Shown here: in pieces, positions 15,702 to 25,880 of the stretch
How the letters are laid out: each line of letters starts with the position of its first letter
Numbering within the stretch: position 1 is the first letter of the stretch
Origin: Shimia sp. SK013
GTDB lineage: Bacteria; Pseudomonadota; Alphaproteobacteria; Rhodobacterales; Rhodobacteraceae
Length of the DNA: 64,000 bases
Reading direction: 5' to 3'
NCBI RefSeq assembly: GCF_001292625.1
Contig: NZ_LAJH01000006.1
Coordinates: 19,981-83,980 of the forward strand
Notes under the pieces: generated by a model
Seen by the model: the letters and a program-made list of their open reading frames with translations, nothing else
Database searches by the model: none
Told to the model about the DNA's origin: nothing
Program-made: the position numbers and the translations under genes

Positions 15702-16532
15702 ATGCGGGTCGCGCTTCTTCAGATCACATCGTCAGATCAGCCATCAGACAATCTGGCAATGGTCGAGGACATGATCCGCAGCGCGGCCGCCAACGGGGCG
15801 GGCTGTGTGTTCACGCCCGAAGTGACGAACTGCGTCTCCATGAGCCGCCGTCACCAGTTGGAGGTGCTGCGGGCTGAGGACGAAGACAGGATGCTGGCAC
15901 GGGTGCGCGACATCTGTGCAGAGCTTGGTGTCTGGGTATCCCTTGGAAGTTTGGCGTTAAAAACCGATGATGCGGACGGGCGGTTTGCCAACCGGTCTTT
16001 TGTAATTGATGGCACAGGCAGAATTGTTGCGCGCTATGACAAGATCCACATGTTTGATGTGGAGGTTACACCGGAAGAAACCTATCGCGAATCCGATGGA
16101 TATCGTCCGGGCACGCACGCCAGCACGGTCGAAAGCCCGTGTGGCCATTTGGGGCTGAGCATTTGCTATGACCTGAGATTTCCGCATCTCTATCGGGCGC
16201 TGGCCAAGGCGGGTGCGCAGGTTCTGACGATTCCGGCGGCGTTTTCGCCAGTCACGGGTGCGGCGCATTGGGACGTGTTGCTGCGCGCACGGGCAATCGA
16301 ATCAGGGTGTTTCGCGGTTGCTGCGGCGCAAACTGGTCAGCATCCGGCTTCTTCGGGCAGGTCGCGCCGCACTTTTGGGCATTCGATGGTGGTTGCGCCC
16401 TGGGGAGAGGTTTTGGCCGATGCCGGGACGGAACCGGGGATCACATATGTTGATCTTGACCTGTCGATGGTGGACAAAGCCCGCAGACAAGTGCCCGCGT
16501 TGGGCCATGATCGAGAATTCGACGGACCTTGA
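15702..16532 (+). CDS. Carbon-nitrogen hydrolase (Nit/deaminated-glutathione-amidase type)
   Basis: A 276-residue nitrilase-superfamily amidase with the complete Glu-Lys-Cys triad: Glu40 (FTPEVTN), Lys114 (YDKIHMFDV) and Cys155 (LSICYDLRFP). Length and motifs fit the Nit1/Nit2 branch, which hydrolyses deaminated glutathione or omega-amides. The neighbouring grxC supports a glutathione repair role, but other amides cannot be excluded. Its TGA overlaps the ATG of the MarR gene by one base, so the two are probably translated together. Confidence 0.88.
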   Translation: MRVALLQITSSDQPSDNLAMVEDMIRSAAANGAGCVFTPEVTNCVSMSRRHQLEVLRAEDEDRMLARVRDICAELGVWVSLGSLALKTDDADGRFANRSFVIDGTGRIVARYDKIHMFDVEVTPEETYRESDGYRPGTHASTVESPCGHLGLSICYDLRFPHLYRALAKAGAQVLTIPAAFSPVTGAAHWDVLLRARAIESGCFAVAAAQTGQHPASSGRSRRTFGHSMVVAPWGEVLADAGTEPGITYVDLDLSMVDKARRQVPALGHDREFDGP

Positions 16533-16972
16533 TGAACGAGAAAAGCGGCCTAGCCATCACTTTGTTTGGTGAGATCCTCATGGTGGATCAACTCGCCCGT
16601 ACGCGCCTGACCAAGGCGCTGCCAAAAGGGATGGAGCTGTCGCATTTTTCGGTGCTCAACCATCTGGATCGCACCAACAGTGAACGCAGCCCGGCGCAGT
16701 TGGCCAAAACGTTTCACGTTACACGCGGGGCAATGACCAATACGTTGCACAAGCTTGAGCTTGCGGGGCATGTGCATATCCGTCCCGATTGGGACGATGC
16801 GCGGCGCAAGATGGTGGCAATCAGCCCCGCAGGCCGACAGGCGCGGGATGCCGCACTTGCCGGAATGGAGCCGCTGATTCGCGATATTGTCGAAGACCTT
16901 GGCGATGCGCGTGTGCGCGCTGCCCTGCCGATCCTGCGGGAGCTGCGGTTGCGTCTTGAGGACGAAACCTAA
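16532..16972 (+). CDS. MarR-family transcriptional regulator
   Basis: A 146-residue winged-helix regulator. The recognition region is around SPAQLAKTFHVTRGAMTNTLHKLELAGHV, cited here only by its ends (SPAQLAK, GAMTNTLHKLE); the wing is RPDWDDARRKMVAISPAGRQ. MarR proteins bind palindromes as dimers and usually respond to small phenolics or oxidants; the target here is unknown. I take the ATG at 16532 in place of the TTG one codon earlier. It ends two bases before the convergent ubiG. Confidence 0.88.
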   Translation: MNEKSGLAITLFGEILMVDQLARTRLTKALPKGMELSHFSVLNHLDRTNSERSPAQLAKTFHVTRGAMTNTLHKLELAGHVHIRPDWDDARRKMVAISPAGRQARDAALAGMEPLIRDIVEDLGDARVRAALPILRELRLRLEDET

Positions 16973-16974
16973 CG

Positions 16975-17724
16975 CTATTCCACTGGTTTGGTGCTGGCGG
17001 TGACGTAGTTCACACTTAGGTCACGGGCGGAAATCGACCAGCTCCAGGCCACCGGATTGAACACGAATCCCTTGCGGTCCACCGGTGTCAGGCCGGCTTT
17101 TTCCATCAGAGCAAACAGTTCGTCCGGCGTGATGAACTTGTGCCACTCGTGCGTGCCTTTGGGCAGCCAACGCATCACAAATTCCGCGCCGACGATTGCC
17201 ACCGCAAAGCTTTTGGGATTGCGGTTGATCGTTGAACACAAGTGCAAGCCACCCGGTTTGAGCAGTTGACGACACGCGGTCAGAAAGCTCAGCGGATCGG
17301 CCACATGTTCAACCACTTCCATGTTCAGCACGATGTCGAACTGTTCGCCTGCTGCGGCCATGTCTTCGGCAGCGGTGTGGCGATAGTCGATGGTCAGACC
17401 GGATTGTTCGGCGTGCAGCTGTGCCACGGGGATGTTGCCGCCCGCCGCATCCGCGCCAACAACCTCGGCCCCTAGCCGCGCCATGGGTTCGGACAAAAGG
17501 CCGCCGCCGCAGCCGATATCGAGCAGCCGCAGACCGGCAAAGGGCTTGTTGGCTGACAAGTCACGATTGAACTCTGCCGCGATCTGGGACGTAATGTAGT
17601 CTAGGCGACAGGGATTAAGCATGTGGAGAGGCTTGAATTTGCCTTTTGGATCCCACCATTCGGCTGCCATAGCTTCGAATTTGGCAACTTCAGCAGGGTC
17701 GACGGTGGTCTGAGAGGCTTGCAT
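16975..17724 (-). CDS. ubiG: Ubiquinone biosynthesis O-methyltransferase
   Basis: Catalyses both O-methylations of the ubiquinone ring. The 249-residue protein has the UbiG-specific start [19 protein letters not shown], the phrase [14 protein letters not shown] motif [17 protein letters not shown] and the membrane-contact region around KGTHEWHKF. The ATG at 17724 is favoured by GGAGAG six bases upstream over the ATG at 17745, which would add seven residues. It is divergent from the iminopeptidase gene at 17775. Confidence 0.94.
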   Translation of the reverse strand: MQASQTTVDPAEVAKFEAMAAEWWDPKGKFKPLHMLNPCRLDYITSQIAAEFNRDLSANKPFAGLRLLDIGCGGGLLSEPMARLGAEVVGADAAGGNIPVAQLHAEQSGLTIDYRHTAAEDMAAAGEQFDIVLNMEVVEHVADPLSFLTACRQLLKPGGLHLCSTINRNPKSFAVAIVGAEFVMRWLPKGTHEWHKFITPDELFALMEKAGLTPVDRKGFVFNPVAWSWSISARDLSVNYVTASTKPVE

Positions 17725-17774
17725 TTCATTCTCTCCGTGGGTCATGTGGGCTGTCTCTAAAGTTAAGGAACGAC

Positions 17775-18749
17775 ATGGACAAAAACTCGGGCCAAAAGCG
17801 CGCAGTGCAGTACCTTTACCCTCCGGTCGAGCCCTTTGACCAGAGCATGCTGGACGTGGGCGATGGGCATCAGGTTTATGTTGAGCAATCCGGCAATCCC
17901 GACGGGTTGCCAGTGGTTGTGGTGCACGGCGGTCCGGGCGGCGGGTGCAGTCCGGCGATGCGGCGGTATTTTGATCCGAAAGTGTATCGTGTCATCCTGT
18001 TTGATCAGCGGGGCTGTGGTCGGTCGCGACCTCATGCCAGTATTGAGGCCAACACCACGTGGCATCTGGTTGCGGATATGGAACTTATTCGTACTACGTT
18101 GGGCATCAGCGATTGGATCGTCTTTGGCGGCAGCTGGGGCGCGACGCTGTCGCTGCTTTACGCGCAGACCCATCCTGAACGGGCGGTGTGTTTGGTGCTG
18201 CGGGGTGTGTTCCTGATGATGCAGCGCGAACTGGATTGGTTTTACGGCGGCGGCGCGGGTCATTTCTGGCCGGAACCGTGGGAACGGTTCACCTCAATTG
18301 TGCCTGAGGAGGAACATGGGGATTTCATTGAGGCCTATTACCATCGATTGTTCTGTGGCGACCGCGCGACCGAGGTGAAATACGCGCGCGCCTGGGCTTC
18401 GTGGGAGAATACGCTGGCGTCAGTTTATTCCACCGGCGTGGGGGGCGAGGCGCCTGCCGAGTACGCACGGGCGTTCTCGCGATTGGAGAATCACTATTTC
18501 CGCAACAAGGGTTTCCTAGAGTTTGACGGACAAATTCTGGGGCATATGGACCGAATTCGTGACATTCCCGGATTCATCGTGCAGGGGCGGTATGACATGA
18601 TTTGCCCGCCGAAATCGGCGCACGACCTAGCGAAAAGTTGGGGTGAGATGGCGGATCTGCGGATGGTACGCAATGCAGGGCATGCTTTGTCCGAGCCGGG
18701 AATCAGCGCGGAATTGGTGCGGATCATGGATCAGTTGGCCCGAGCGTGA
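17775..18749 (+). CDS. pip: Proline iminopeptidase
   Basis: A 324-residue alpha/beta-hydrolase that removes N-terminal proline from peptides. The oxyanion region HGGPGGG and nucleophile Ser120 in GGSWGATL are canonical; the late histidine is in [12 protein letters not shown]. The motif [10 protein letters not shown] is typical of the S33 prolyl aminopeptidase family. No signal sequence is present, so it is cytosolic. It starts 50 bases from the divergent ubiG start. Confidence 0.92.
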   Translation: MDKNSGQKRAVQYLYPPVEPFDQSMLDVGDGHQVYVEQSGNPDGLPVVVVHGGPGGGCSPAMRRYFDPKVYRVILFDQRGCGRSRPHASIEANTTWHLVADMELIRTTLGISDWIVFGGSWGATLSLLYAQTHPERAVCLVLRGVFLMMQRELDWFYGGGAGHFWPEPWERFTSIVPEEEHGDFIEAYYHRLFCGDRATEVKYARAWASWENTLASVYSTGVGGEAPAEYARAFSRLENHYFRNKGFLEFDGQILGHMDRIRDIPGFIVQGRYDMICPPKSAHDLAKSWGEMADLRMVRNAGHALSEPGISAELVRIMDQLARA

Positions 18750-18825
18750 GGCGGCGTGGTATGATGGGTCTGGACATCTGGTCTTTCACATCGTCTGATC
18801 GCTGTCCGGAGTTGGAGAAATAACC

Positions 18826-20313
18826 ATGTCACGGATCAGTAGGCGGAGCCTTTTGACCAGCGGTGCCGCAGCGGGTGTGCTTGCGGCCAGCGGTCTTGCC
18901 CTTGCGGCTGTTCCGAAAACCGGTGGCACGTTGCGGGCGGTGCTGCCCGGTGCATCAATCGATGACACGTGGGACGCGCGCACCCATTCCGAGCTTTTCA
19001 TGATGGCGGCCGCGCATGGCGCGGTGTTTGATTGTCTGACCGAGATCGGTCCTGACGGTGCGCTGCGTGGAGAATTGGCGCAAAGCTGGGACGCGAGCCC
19101 TGATGCGCGGGTTTGGACGTTTGATCTGCGACGCGATGTGACCTTTCACAATGGCAAAGCGTTTGGTGCAGATGATGTGCTTGAGACATTTGCTTTGCAC
19201 GGGGCAACAAGCGGGTCACCGGCGGCGCCTTTGCTGGCGGGTGTCCGTGATATTCGCAAGCTCACCGACCATCAGGTGCAGTTTGAATTGACCGCCCCAA
19301 ACGCAGATTTCCCTTATCTTCTATCGGACTACCATTTGGTGATCTATCCGGCGGGATATGTCGAACTGGCGATGATCGGCGGGATTGGCACGGGGTTGTA
19401 TCGGGTCGCGAGCTTTGAGCCCGGTGTGGTTTTTCGCGCAACACGCGTTGACGGGCACTACAAGGATGGCAAAGCGGGCTTTTTTGACAGTTTGGAGTTT
19501 CACGCGGCTTCGTCGAGTGAAGGCCTTAGGTTGCTGCAAGACGGCACGACGGATGCTGTGGGCCAAATCAGCGCATCAGATGCGGCACAGTTGGCCGATT
19601 GGCACGGGGTTCGCCTGCAGAAAGCCACAGGCAATGCGCACGTGGCTTTGTCCGTCAATATAGGCGGCGATAATGGTTTGAACCTGCGTCGGGCGTTGCA
19701 ACATGGCGTTAATCGCCGCGCGTTGCTGGATGACGTGTTGCTCGGGCACGGCGACATCGGGCGAGACACGCCGGTGGGACCGGCAAACCAGTATTTCGCA
19801 GCCAAACTGGATGCACCTGTGTTTGATCCGGATCTGGCGCGGCATTATTTGAAGGCATCCGGTGTGGATCGGCTGGATTTGGCGTTGAGCCAACACCTTC
19901 CGACGCCGGTTTCGGAGCTTGGCACGGCGATTTCCAGCCAAATTGGCGTGCTTGGCCTGCCAGTGAAGCTGGGCAAAGGGTCGGCTGGCCTGCACTCCAG
20001 CGCCGGGCGGGCCACTGAGGATTGGGCGTTGTCGACTTATCTGACGGCTGGCGCGCCATGGAATACGTCAAACTGGACGCATCCGATGTTTGAAGATCTG
20101 TTGCTTTCGGCGCGGGCAGAGCTGGATTCGGCCAGGCGACGGGCGGTCTATGAGGACATCCAACGCCTACTGCAAACCGAAGGCGCATTGACGGTGCCAG
20201 TGTTTGTCGACCACCTTCAGGCAGTGAGTGATCGCATTGCCACACCGTCGGCAATTGGCCGCCATTGGGCGATGGACAACGCGCGATTTGCGGAGCGGTG
20301 GTGGCGCGCCTGA
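18826..20313 (+). CDS. Tat-exported ABC transporter substrate-binding protein, peptide/opine family
   Basis: A 495-residue periplasmic solute-binding protein of the SBP_bac_5 (DppA/OppA) family. A twin-arginine signal (SRRSLLTSGAAAG) ends near LALA. The domain phrases include AQSWDASPDARVWTFDLR, VTFHNGKAFGADDV and the C-terminal NWTHPMFEDLL. A GGAG ribosome site precedes the ATG. No permease or ATPase gene is adjacent, so it is an orphan binding protein that either works with a distant transporter or has another role. The ligand is unknown. Confidence 0.88.
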   Translation: MSRISRRSLLTSGAAAGVLAASGLALAAVPKTGGTLRAVLPGASIDDTWDARTHSELFMMAAAHGAVFDCLTEIGPDGALRGELAQSWDASPDARVWTFDLRRDVTFHNGKAFGADDVLETFALHGATSGSPAAPLLAGVRDIRKLTDHQVQFELTAPNADFPYLLSDYHLVIYPAGYVELAMIGGIGTGLYRVASFEPGVVFRATRVDGHYKDGKAGFFDSLEFHAASSSEGLRLLQDGTTDAVGQISASDAAQLADWHGVRLQKATGNAHVALSVNIGGDNGLNLRRALQHGVNRRALLDDVLLGHGDIGRDTPVGPANQYFAAKLDAPVFDPDLARHYLKASGVDRLDLALSQHLPTPVSELGTAISSQIGVLGLPVKLGKGSAGLHSSAGRATEDWALSTYLTAGAPWNTSNWTHPMFEDLLLSARAELDSARRRAVYEDIQRLLQTEGALTVPVFVDHLQAVSDRIATPSAIGRHWAMDNARFAERWWRA

Positions 20314-20333
20314 GCCGGCACAACAATTGGCCC

Positions 20334-20362
20334 TTGCAGACTCAGGTCATCGGACGTATATC
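20334..20362 (+). promoter_or_regulatory. Promoter of the rimP-nusA-ylxR-infB operon
   Basis: TTGCAG (20334-20339) and TATATC (20357-20362) are separated by exactly 17 bases. This places the transcript start near 20369, giving an 88-base leader before rimP. The same -35 hexamer and spacing occur at the dnaK promoter. Confidence 0.6.
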
Positions 20363-20371
20363 GCTCTCAAC

Positions 20372-20439
20372 AGCGGCGCGGTCGGGGTAACCCGAACGCT
20401 CCACCGGGAAATATCGACGGGCCGCGCGCCCGTTTTTTT
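20372..20439 (+). promoter_or_regulatory. Structured rimP leader with an attenuator-like terminator
   Basis: The first stem-loop pairs TCGGG (20382-20386) with CCCGA (20391-20395) across a GTAA loop, and AGCG (20372-20375) with CGCT (20397-20400). It bulges out GCGCGG (20376-20381). A terminator follows: ACGGGC (20417-20422), five-base loop, GCCCGT (20428-20433), then seven T. The bulged GCGCGG is complementary to CCGCGC (20422-20427) in the terminator loop, so the two structures could compete or kiss. The terminator could instead serve the upstream gene. Confidence 0.6.
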
Positions 20440-20456
20440 GTGCTTGGAATACATCA

Positions 20457-21047
20457 ATGAGTGACCTGATTGCCAAAGCGGCAATTGACCGTAAACTTGC
20501 CGAGATCGTCGGCCCCATTGTCGAAGACATGGGGTTCGAGCTTGTGCGTTTGCGTCTGATGGGCGGCAAGACCCACACGTTGCAGATCATGGCCGAGCGC
20601 CCTGATGGCGGCATCGAAGTGGACGAATGCGCCAAGATTTCCAATGCGGTTAGCGCCGCGCTGGACGTCGAAGACCCGCTTGTCGACAGCTATACGTTGG
20701 AAGTCGGCAGCCCGGGCATCGACCGCCCGCTGACGCGACTCAAGGATTTTGACACCTATGAGGGCTATGAGGCCAAACTGGAAACCAGCGAGCTGATTGA
20801 CGGTCGCAAGCGGTTCCGTGGCATTCTGGCAGGTGTCGAAGGTGACGAAGTTCTGATCAACATCGAAGATCAAGGCGAAGCAGTGACAGTTGGGCTGACG
20901 TTTGACTGGCTGGCTGAGGCCAAACTGACGCTGACGGATGAGCTGATCAAAGAAATGCTGAAGGCCCGCAAAGACGCGGGTGTTTTGAACGAAGACCAAT
21001 TTGACGACATCGAGACCGACGCGTCCAACGACACGTCCGAGGAGTAA
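20457..21047 (+). CDS. rimP: Ribosome maturation factor RimP
   Basis: A 196-residue protein needed for assembly of the 30S subunit. The N-terminal domain shows [20 protein letters not shown] and the family phrase [12 protein letters not shown]; the C-terminal part is an Sm-like barrel. It has a short acidic tail. It begins the classical rimP-nusA-ylxR-infB operon, and its last codons carry the AGGAG ribosome site of nusA. A terminator lies only 18 bases before its ATG. Confidence 0.95.
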   Translation: MSDLIAKAAIDRKLAEIVGPIVEDMGFELVRLRLMGGKTHTLQIMAERPDGGIEVDECAKISNAVSAALDVEDPLVDSYTLEVGSPGIDRPLTRLKDFDTYEGYEAKLETSELIDGRKRFRGILAGVEGDEVLINIEDQGEAVTVGLTFDWLAEAKLTLTDELIKEMLKARKDAGVLNEDQFDDIETDASNDTSEE

Positions 21048-21052
21048 TACCA

Positions 21053-22675
21053 ATGGCAATCACCTCTGCAAACCAGCTTGAGCTTCTGCAAACCGCCGAA
21101 GCTGTGGCCCGTGAAAAGATGATCGACCCCAATCTTGTGGTCGAAGCGATGGAAGAGTCGCTCGCGCGTGCCGCCAAGAGCCGCTACGGCGCTGAGATGG
21201 ACATCCGCGTGGCGATTGACCGCAAGACCGGCAAAGCAACGTTTACCCGTGTACGCACCGTGGTCGAGGACGAAGAGCTTGAGAACTATCAGGCTGAGTT
21301 CACCGTTGAGCAAGCCAAGCAATACATGGAAAATCCCGAAGTCGGCCAGCTGTACGTAGAAGAAGTACCGCCAGTTGAAATGGGGCGCATCGCCGCGCAA
21401 TCCGCCAAGCAGGTGATCCTGCAAAAAGTGCGTGAAGCCGAGCGTGACCGTCAGTTTGCAGAATTTCAGGACCGCGTTGGCACCATTATCAACGGTCAGG
21501 TCAAACGCGAAGAATACGGCAACGTCATCGTCGACGTGGGTCGTGGCGAAGCCATTCTGCGCCGCAATGAGAAAATTGGCCGCGAAAGCTATCGCCCGAA
21601 TGATCGCATCCGTTGCTTCATTAAAGACGTGCGACGCGAGACCCGTGGTCCGCAGATTTTCCTGAGCCGCACCGCGCCGGAATTCATGGCCGAGTTGTTC
21701 AAGATGGAAGTGCCGGAAATCTATGACGGCATCATCGAGATCAAGGCAGTTGCCCGTGATCCCGGATCGCGCGCCAAAATCGCCGTGATCAGCAACGATG
21801 GTTCGATCGATCCTGTGGGTGCCTGTGTTGGTATGCGCGGGTCGCGTGTTCAGGCCGTTGTGAACGAGCTTCAGGGTGAAAAAATCGACATCATCCCTTG
21901 GAACGAAGATCAGCCGACATTCCTTGTGAACGCTCTGCAGCCTGCGGAAGTGTCCAAAGTTGTTCTGGATGAAGAAGCCGGAAAAATCGAAGTGGTTGTT
22001 CCTGATGAGCAGCTGTCGCTGGCCATCGGTCGCCGTGGCCAGAACGTGCGTCTGGCCAGCCAGCTGACCGCGCTGGACATCGACATCATGACCGAGGCCG
22101 AGGAATCGGAACGCCGTCAGAAAGAATTTGAAGAGCGCACCGCGCTGTTCATGGAAACGCTGGATCTGGATGAGTTCTTTGCCCAGCTTCTGGTGTCGGA
22201 AGGCTTCTCCAACCTCGAAGAAGTGGCCTATGTCGAAGTGGACGAATTGCTGGTGATCGACGGTGTCGACGAAGACACAGCCAACGAGCTGCAAGCGCGC
22301 GCCCGTGACTATATCGAAGCCAAAAACAAAGCCGCGCTGGATGCCGCCCGCGAATTGGGTGTCGAGGACAGCCTGATTGCATTTGAAGGCCTCACACCCC
22401 AGATGATTGAAGCGCTGGCCAAAGACAGCGTTCTGACGCTTGAAGACTTTGCGACTTGTGCCGACTGGGAACTGGCCGGTGGCTGGACCAATGTGGATGG
22501 CGAGCGTGTCAAAGACGACGGCGTTCTTGAGCCCTTTGGTATGACGCTAGAAACTGCGCAAGACATGGTGATGACCGCGCGAATCGTTTTGGGCTGGGTC
22601 GATCCAGCCGAGCTGGAAGCTGATGCCGAAGACGGCGACAGCGAAACAGCCTCTGACGAGGAAGCCGAGGCCTGA
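21053..22675 (+). CDS. nusA: Transcription termination/antitermination factor NusA
   Basis: A 540-residue RNA polymerase-binding protein. Domains in order: N-terminal polymerase-binding domain (about 1-130), S1 domain (about 135-200), and two KH domains (about 200-345; PGSRAKIAV and GRRGQNVRLA). The C-terminal part has helix-hairpin-helix acidic repeats (DEFFAQLLVSEGF..., LEDFATCADWELAGG). It controls pausing, termination and rRNA antitermination. If the rimP leader is an attenuator, NusA would be the natural autoregulator; that is inference. Confidence 0.96.
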   Translation: MAITSANQLELLQTAEAVAREKMIDPNLVVEAMEESLARAAKSRYGAEMDIRVAIDRKTGKATFTRVRTVVEDEELENYQAEFTVEQAKQYMENPEVGQLYVEEVPPVEMGRIAAQSAKQVILQKVREAERDRQFAEFQDRVGTIINGQVKREEYGNVIVDVGRGEAILRRNEKIGRESYRPNDRIRCFIKDVRRETRGPQIFLSRTAPEFMAELFKMEVPEIYDGIIEIKAVARDPGSRAKIAVISNDGSIDPVGACVGMRGSRVQAVVNELQGEKIDIIPWNEDQPTFLVNALQPAEVSKVVLDEEAGKIEVVVPDEQLSLAIGRRGQNVRLASQLTALDIDIMTEAEESERRQKEFEERTALFMETLDLDEFFAQLLVSEGFSNLEEVAYVEVDELLVIDGVDEDTANELQARARDYIEAKNKAALDAARELGVEDSLIAFEGLTPQMIEALAKDSVLTLEDFATCADWELAGGWTNVDGERVKDDGVLEPFGMTLETAQDMVMTARIVLGWVDPAELEADAEDGDSETASDEEAEA

Positions 22676-22697
22676 TCTCAGGCCTCGGAGTCATGAC

Positions 22698-23330
22698 ATG
22701 AGCCGCGGCGGGCGGGCCACCGAAAGGCCATCCGAACCGGAGCGTAAGTGCATCGCCACAGGCGAGGTCCTGCCCACAGTTGGGTTGGTACGCTTTGTGG
22801 TGGGGCCGGACGATGCGGTGGTGCCCGACGTCAAAGGCAAATTGCCTGGGCGTGGAATATGGGTATTGGCCGATCGCGCGGCGATCACCAAAGCGGCGTC
22901 CAAGGGGGTTTTCTCTCGGGCCGCCAAACAGAAAGTACAGGTGCCGGAAGGCCTTGTAGACGAAGTTGAGCGCCAATTGGCCCATCGTGTGATCGAGCTC
23001 GTGAGCTTGTCGCGCCGGGCAGGTACGGCGGTGACCGGATACGAAAAGGTCAAAGACTGGCTGGTCAAGGACGTGGCAGAGATTTTGCTGCAGGCCTCTG
23101 ACGGATCCGAGCGCGGAAAAATGAAACTACGCCCTCCAGATGAGGGCCACTACTTTGACTGCCTGACGGCCAGCGAATTGGGTTTGGCATTTGGGCGACA
23201 AACTGTGATACATGGGGCGCTTGCGTCTGGCGGACTTACTCAACGTGTTGTAGAGGAAGCCCTAAGATTAAAAGGCGTACGCGAGAAATCGGTGGTAGCG
23301 GCCACCGGGAAGGACAAGAAATCCAGATGA
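22698..23330 (+). CDS. YlxR/L7Ae two-domain RNA-binding protein
   Basis: A 210-residue protein that joins a YlxR (DUF448) domain ([22 protein letters not shown]) to an L7Ae/YlxQ-like RNA-binding domain (about 95-190; [17 protein letters not shown]). In Firmicutes the two are separate neighbouring genes between nusA and infB; the fused form is usual in alphaproteobacteria. YlxR has been linked to RNase P and transcription control, but the role here is unproven. The start at 22698 lies 22 bases after nusA; its stop overlaps the infB ATG by four bases. Confidence 0.85.
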   Translation: MSRGGRATERPSEPERKCIATGEVLPTVGLVRFVVGPDDAVVPDVKGKLPGRGIWVLADRAAITKAASKGVFSRAAKQKVQVPEGLVDEVERQLAHRVIELVSLSRRAGTAVTGYEKVKDWLVKDVAEILLQASDGSERGKMKLRPPDEGHYFDCLTASELGLAFGRQTVIHGALASGGLTQRVVEEALRLKGVREKSVVAATGKDKKSR

Positions 23331-25825
23331 GCGATAACGACGGTAAAAAAACCCTGGGCCTGCGCGGCAGTGGTCGCCCCGGCAACGTGAAGCAGAGCTT
23401 TAGCCACGGGCGTACCAAAAACGTTGTGGTAGAGACAAAGCGCAAGCGTGTGGTTGTACCGAAGCCAGGAGCCGCCAAACCGGGTGCTGGCTCTGGCAAG
23501 GTTGCGGGTGATCCTTCGCGGCGTCCAGCGGGCATTTCCGATGCCGAAATGGAACGCCGGATGAAGGCATTGCAGGCTGCCAAGGCCCGTGAGGTCGAGG
23601 AAGCCGCAACGCGCGAGGCTGAAGAAAAGAAACGTGCCGAAGCGCGCGAGCGTCGCCGTCAGGAAGCCGAGACCAAAGAGCGCGAACAGCGCGAGGCCGA
23701 AGAGCGTGCACGCCAGAAAGCCGAGGCCGAAGAGACTGCAAAACGCGAAGCCGAGGACGCTGCAAAGCGCGCCGCGGCCGAAGCTGCGGCACCTGCGCCG
23801 GCACCGTCTTCTGCGCCTCAGGGCCGTGGTGCACCGACCAACAAACCTGCACCAGCAGCCACTCCGCGCAAATCCGACCGCGAGCGCGAACAGCGCAACA
23901 CACGCGGCAAGGGTCGCGACGATGGTCGCCGGTCCGGTAAGCTGACACTGGGTCAGGCCACAGGCGGCGAAGGCAATCGCCATCGCTCCATGGCCGCGAT
24001 GAAGCGCAAGCAAGAGCGCGCGCGTCAGAAAGCCATGGGTGGCACGGTCGAGCGCGAAAAGGTTGTGCGCGACGTGCAGTTGCCTGAGGCAATTGTGGTG
24101 TCCGAGCTGGCCAACCGTATGGCCGAGCGTGTTGGTGAAGTTGTGAAGTCGCTCATGAATATGGGTATGATGGTCACACAGAACGAGACAATCGATGCCG
24201 ACACAGCTGAGCTGATCATCGAGGAATTTGGCCACAAAGTGGTGCGTGTTTCCGATTCAGACGTGGAAGATGTGATTTCCGAGGTCGAAGACGCGGAAAA
24301 AGATCTGAAGCCACGTCCGCCGGTCATCACCATCATGGGTCACGTTGACCACGGTAAAACCTCGCTGCTTGATGCGATCCGTGACGCCCGCGTTGTTGCT
24401 GGCGAAGCTGGCGGCATTACCCAGCACATCGGTGCCTATCAGGTGACAACCGAAGGCGGCACAGTTCTGTCGTTCCTCGACACTCCGGGTCACGCGGCGT
24501 TTACGTCGATGCGCTCGCGCGGTGCTCAGGTGACGGACATTGTTGTTCTGGTTGTGGCCGCAGACGATTCGGTCATGCCGCAGACGATTGAGGCGATCAA
24601 CCACGCCAAAGCGGCAGAAGTGCCAATGATCGTGGCGATCAACAAAATCGACCGCGAAGGTGCCGACCCCAACAAAGTGCGCGCAGAGTTGTTGCAGCAC
24701 GAAGTGATTGTTGAGGCCATGTCTGGTGACGTGCAGGACGTTGAAGTTTCTGCGATCACGGGTCAGGGGCTTGATGAGTTGTTGGAAGCCATCGCGCTGC
24801 AGTCCGAGATTCTTGAATTGAAAGCCAACCCTGATCGCGCAGCACAAGGTGCGGTGATCGAGGCGCAGCTGGACGTGGGTCGTGGCCCTGTCGCAACCGT
24901 TCTGATTCAAACCGGTACATTGCGCCAAGGCGATATCTTTGTTGTGGGTGAGCAGTACGGTAAGGTTCGTGCGCTGATCAACGACAAAGGCGACCGTGTG
25001 AAAGAGGCTGGTCCGTCGGTGCCTGTCGAGGTTCTGGGTCTGAACGGCACACCTGAGGCGGGCGATGTTTTGAACGTCACCGAGACCGAAGGGCAAGCGC
25101 GCGAGATTGCGGAATACCGCGAGCAAGCCGCCAAGGACAAACGTGCAGCAGCCGGTGCAGCGACCACGCTGGAACAGCTGATGCAGAAGGCAAAAGAAGA
25201 CGAAGACGTCGCCGAACTGCCGATCCTTGTGAAAACCGACGTGCAGGGCTCTGCCGAAGCCATCGTTCAGGCGATGGAAAAAATCGGCAACGGCGAAGTT
25301 CGCGTTCGGGTTCTGCACTCCGGTGTGGGCGCGATCACGGAAAGCGACGTGGGTCTGGCCGAAGCAAGCGGCGCGCCAATCATGGGCTTTAACGTGCGTG
25401 CAAACGCATCTGCCCGTAACAGCGCCAACCAAAAAGGCGTCGAGATCCGGTACTATTCGGTGATCTATGACCTTGTGGACGATGTGAAAGCGGCGGCCTC
25501 TGGCCTGCTGAGCGCAGAAATTCGCGAGAACTTCATCGGCTATGCCAACATCAAAGAGGTCTTCAAAGTGACCGGTGTGGGCAAGGTTGCCGGCTGTCTG
25601 GTGACTGAAGGCGTCGCCCGTCGTTCGGCTGGTGTGCGTTTGCTGCGTGACAACGTGGTGATCCACGAAGGTACGCTGAAAACGCTCAAGCGCTTCAAAG
25701 ACGAAGTTGCGGAAGTTCAGTCCGGTCAAGAATGCGGTATGGCGTTTGAGAACTATGACGACGTGCGCGCTGACGATGTTATCGAGATCTTCGAACGCGA
25801 AGAAGTTACTCGGACGCTGGACTAA
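23327..25825 (+). CDS. infB: Translation initiation factor IF-2
   Basis: An 832-residue GTPase that places initiator fMet-tRNA on the 30S subunit. A long charged, Ala/Glu/Arg-rich N-terminal region (about 85-190) is low-complexity and coiled. The IF2_N element follows, then the G domain with GHVDHGKT starting at residue 338, DTPGHAAF and NKIDR. Domains II, III and the C-terminal fMet-binding domain ([13 protein letters not shown]) are complete. ATGA overlap couples it to the ylxR gene, and a strong terminator follows. Confidence 0.97.
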   Translation: MSDNDGKKTLGLRGSGRPGNVKQSFSHGRTKNVVVETKRKRVVVPKPGAAKPGAGSGKVAGDPSRRPAGISDAEMERRMKALQAAKAREVEEAATREAEEKKRAEARERRRQEAETKEREQREAEERARQKAEAEETAKREAEDAAKRAAAEAAAPAPAPSSAPQGRGAPTNKPAPAATPRKSDREREQRNTRGKGRDDGRRSGKLTLGQATGGEGNRHRSMAAMKRKQERARQKAMGGTVEREKVVRDVQLPEAIVVSELANRMAERVGEVVKSLMNMGMMVTQNETIDADTAELIIEEFGHKVVRVSDSDVEDVISEVEDAEKDLKPRPPVITIMGHVDHGKTSLLDAIRDARVVAGEAGGITQHIGAYQVTTEGGTVLSFLDTPGHAAFTSMRSRGAQVTDIVVLVVAADDSVMPQTIEAINHAKAAEVPMIVAINKIDREGADPNKVRAELLQHEVIVEAMSGDVQDVEVSAITGQGLDELLEAIALQSEILELKANPDRAAQGAVIEAQLDVGRGPVATVLIQTGTLRQGDIFVVGEQYGKVRALINDKGDRVKEAGPSVPVEVLGLNGTPEAGDVLNVTETEGQAREIAEYREQAAKDKRAAAGAATTLEQLMQKAKEDEDVAELPILVKTDVQGSAEAIVQAMEKIGNGEVRVRVLHSGVGAITESDVGLAEASGAPIMGFNVRANASARNSANQKGVEIRYYSVIYDLVDDVKAAASGLLSAEIRENFIGYANIKEVFKVTGVGKVAGCLVTEGVARRSAGVRLLRDNVVIHEGTLKTLKRFKDEVAEVQSGQECGMAFENYDDVRADDVIEIFEREEVTRTLD

Positions 25826-25848
25826 GCGGTCACGTCAAAACCAAAAAG

Positions 25849-25878
25849 AAAAGGCCGCCTCAATCGGGCGGCCTTTTC
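25849..25878. terminator. Intrinsic terminator after infB, bidirectional
   Basis: A perfect 11-base stem (25849-25859 with 25867-25877) and a seven-base loop are flanked by A and T runs. It can stop both the infB operon and the converging 45-residue gene. Confidence 0.88.
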
Positions 25879-25880
25879 TT

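Noticed and set aside
20870..22294. 474-codon frame antisense to nusA and rimP
   Set aside because: Shadow of nusA; composition typical of antisense frames (His, Phe, Asn excess).
24257..25729. 490-codon frame antisense to infB
   Set aside because: Shadow frame opposite the conserved G domain, with no independent signals.
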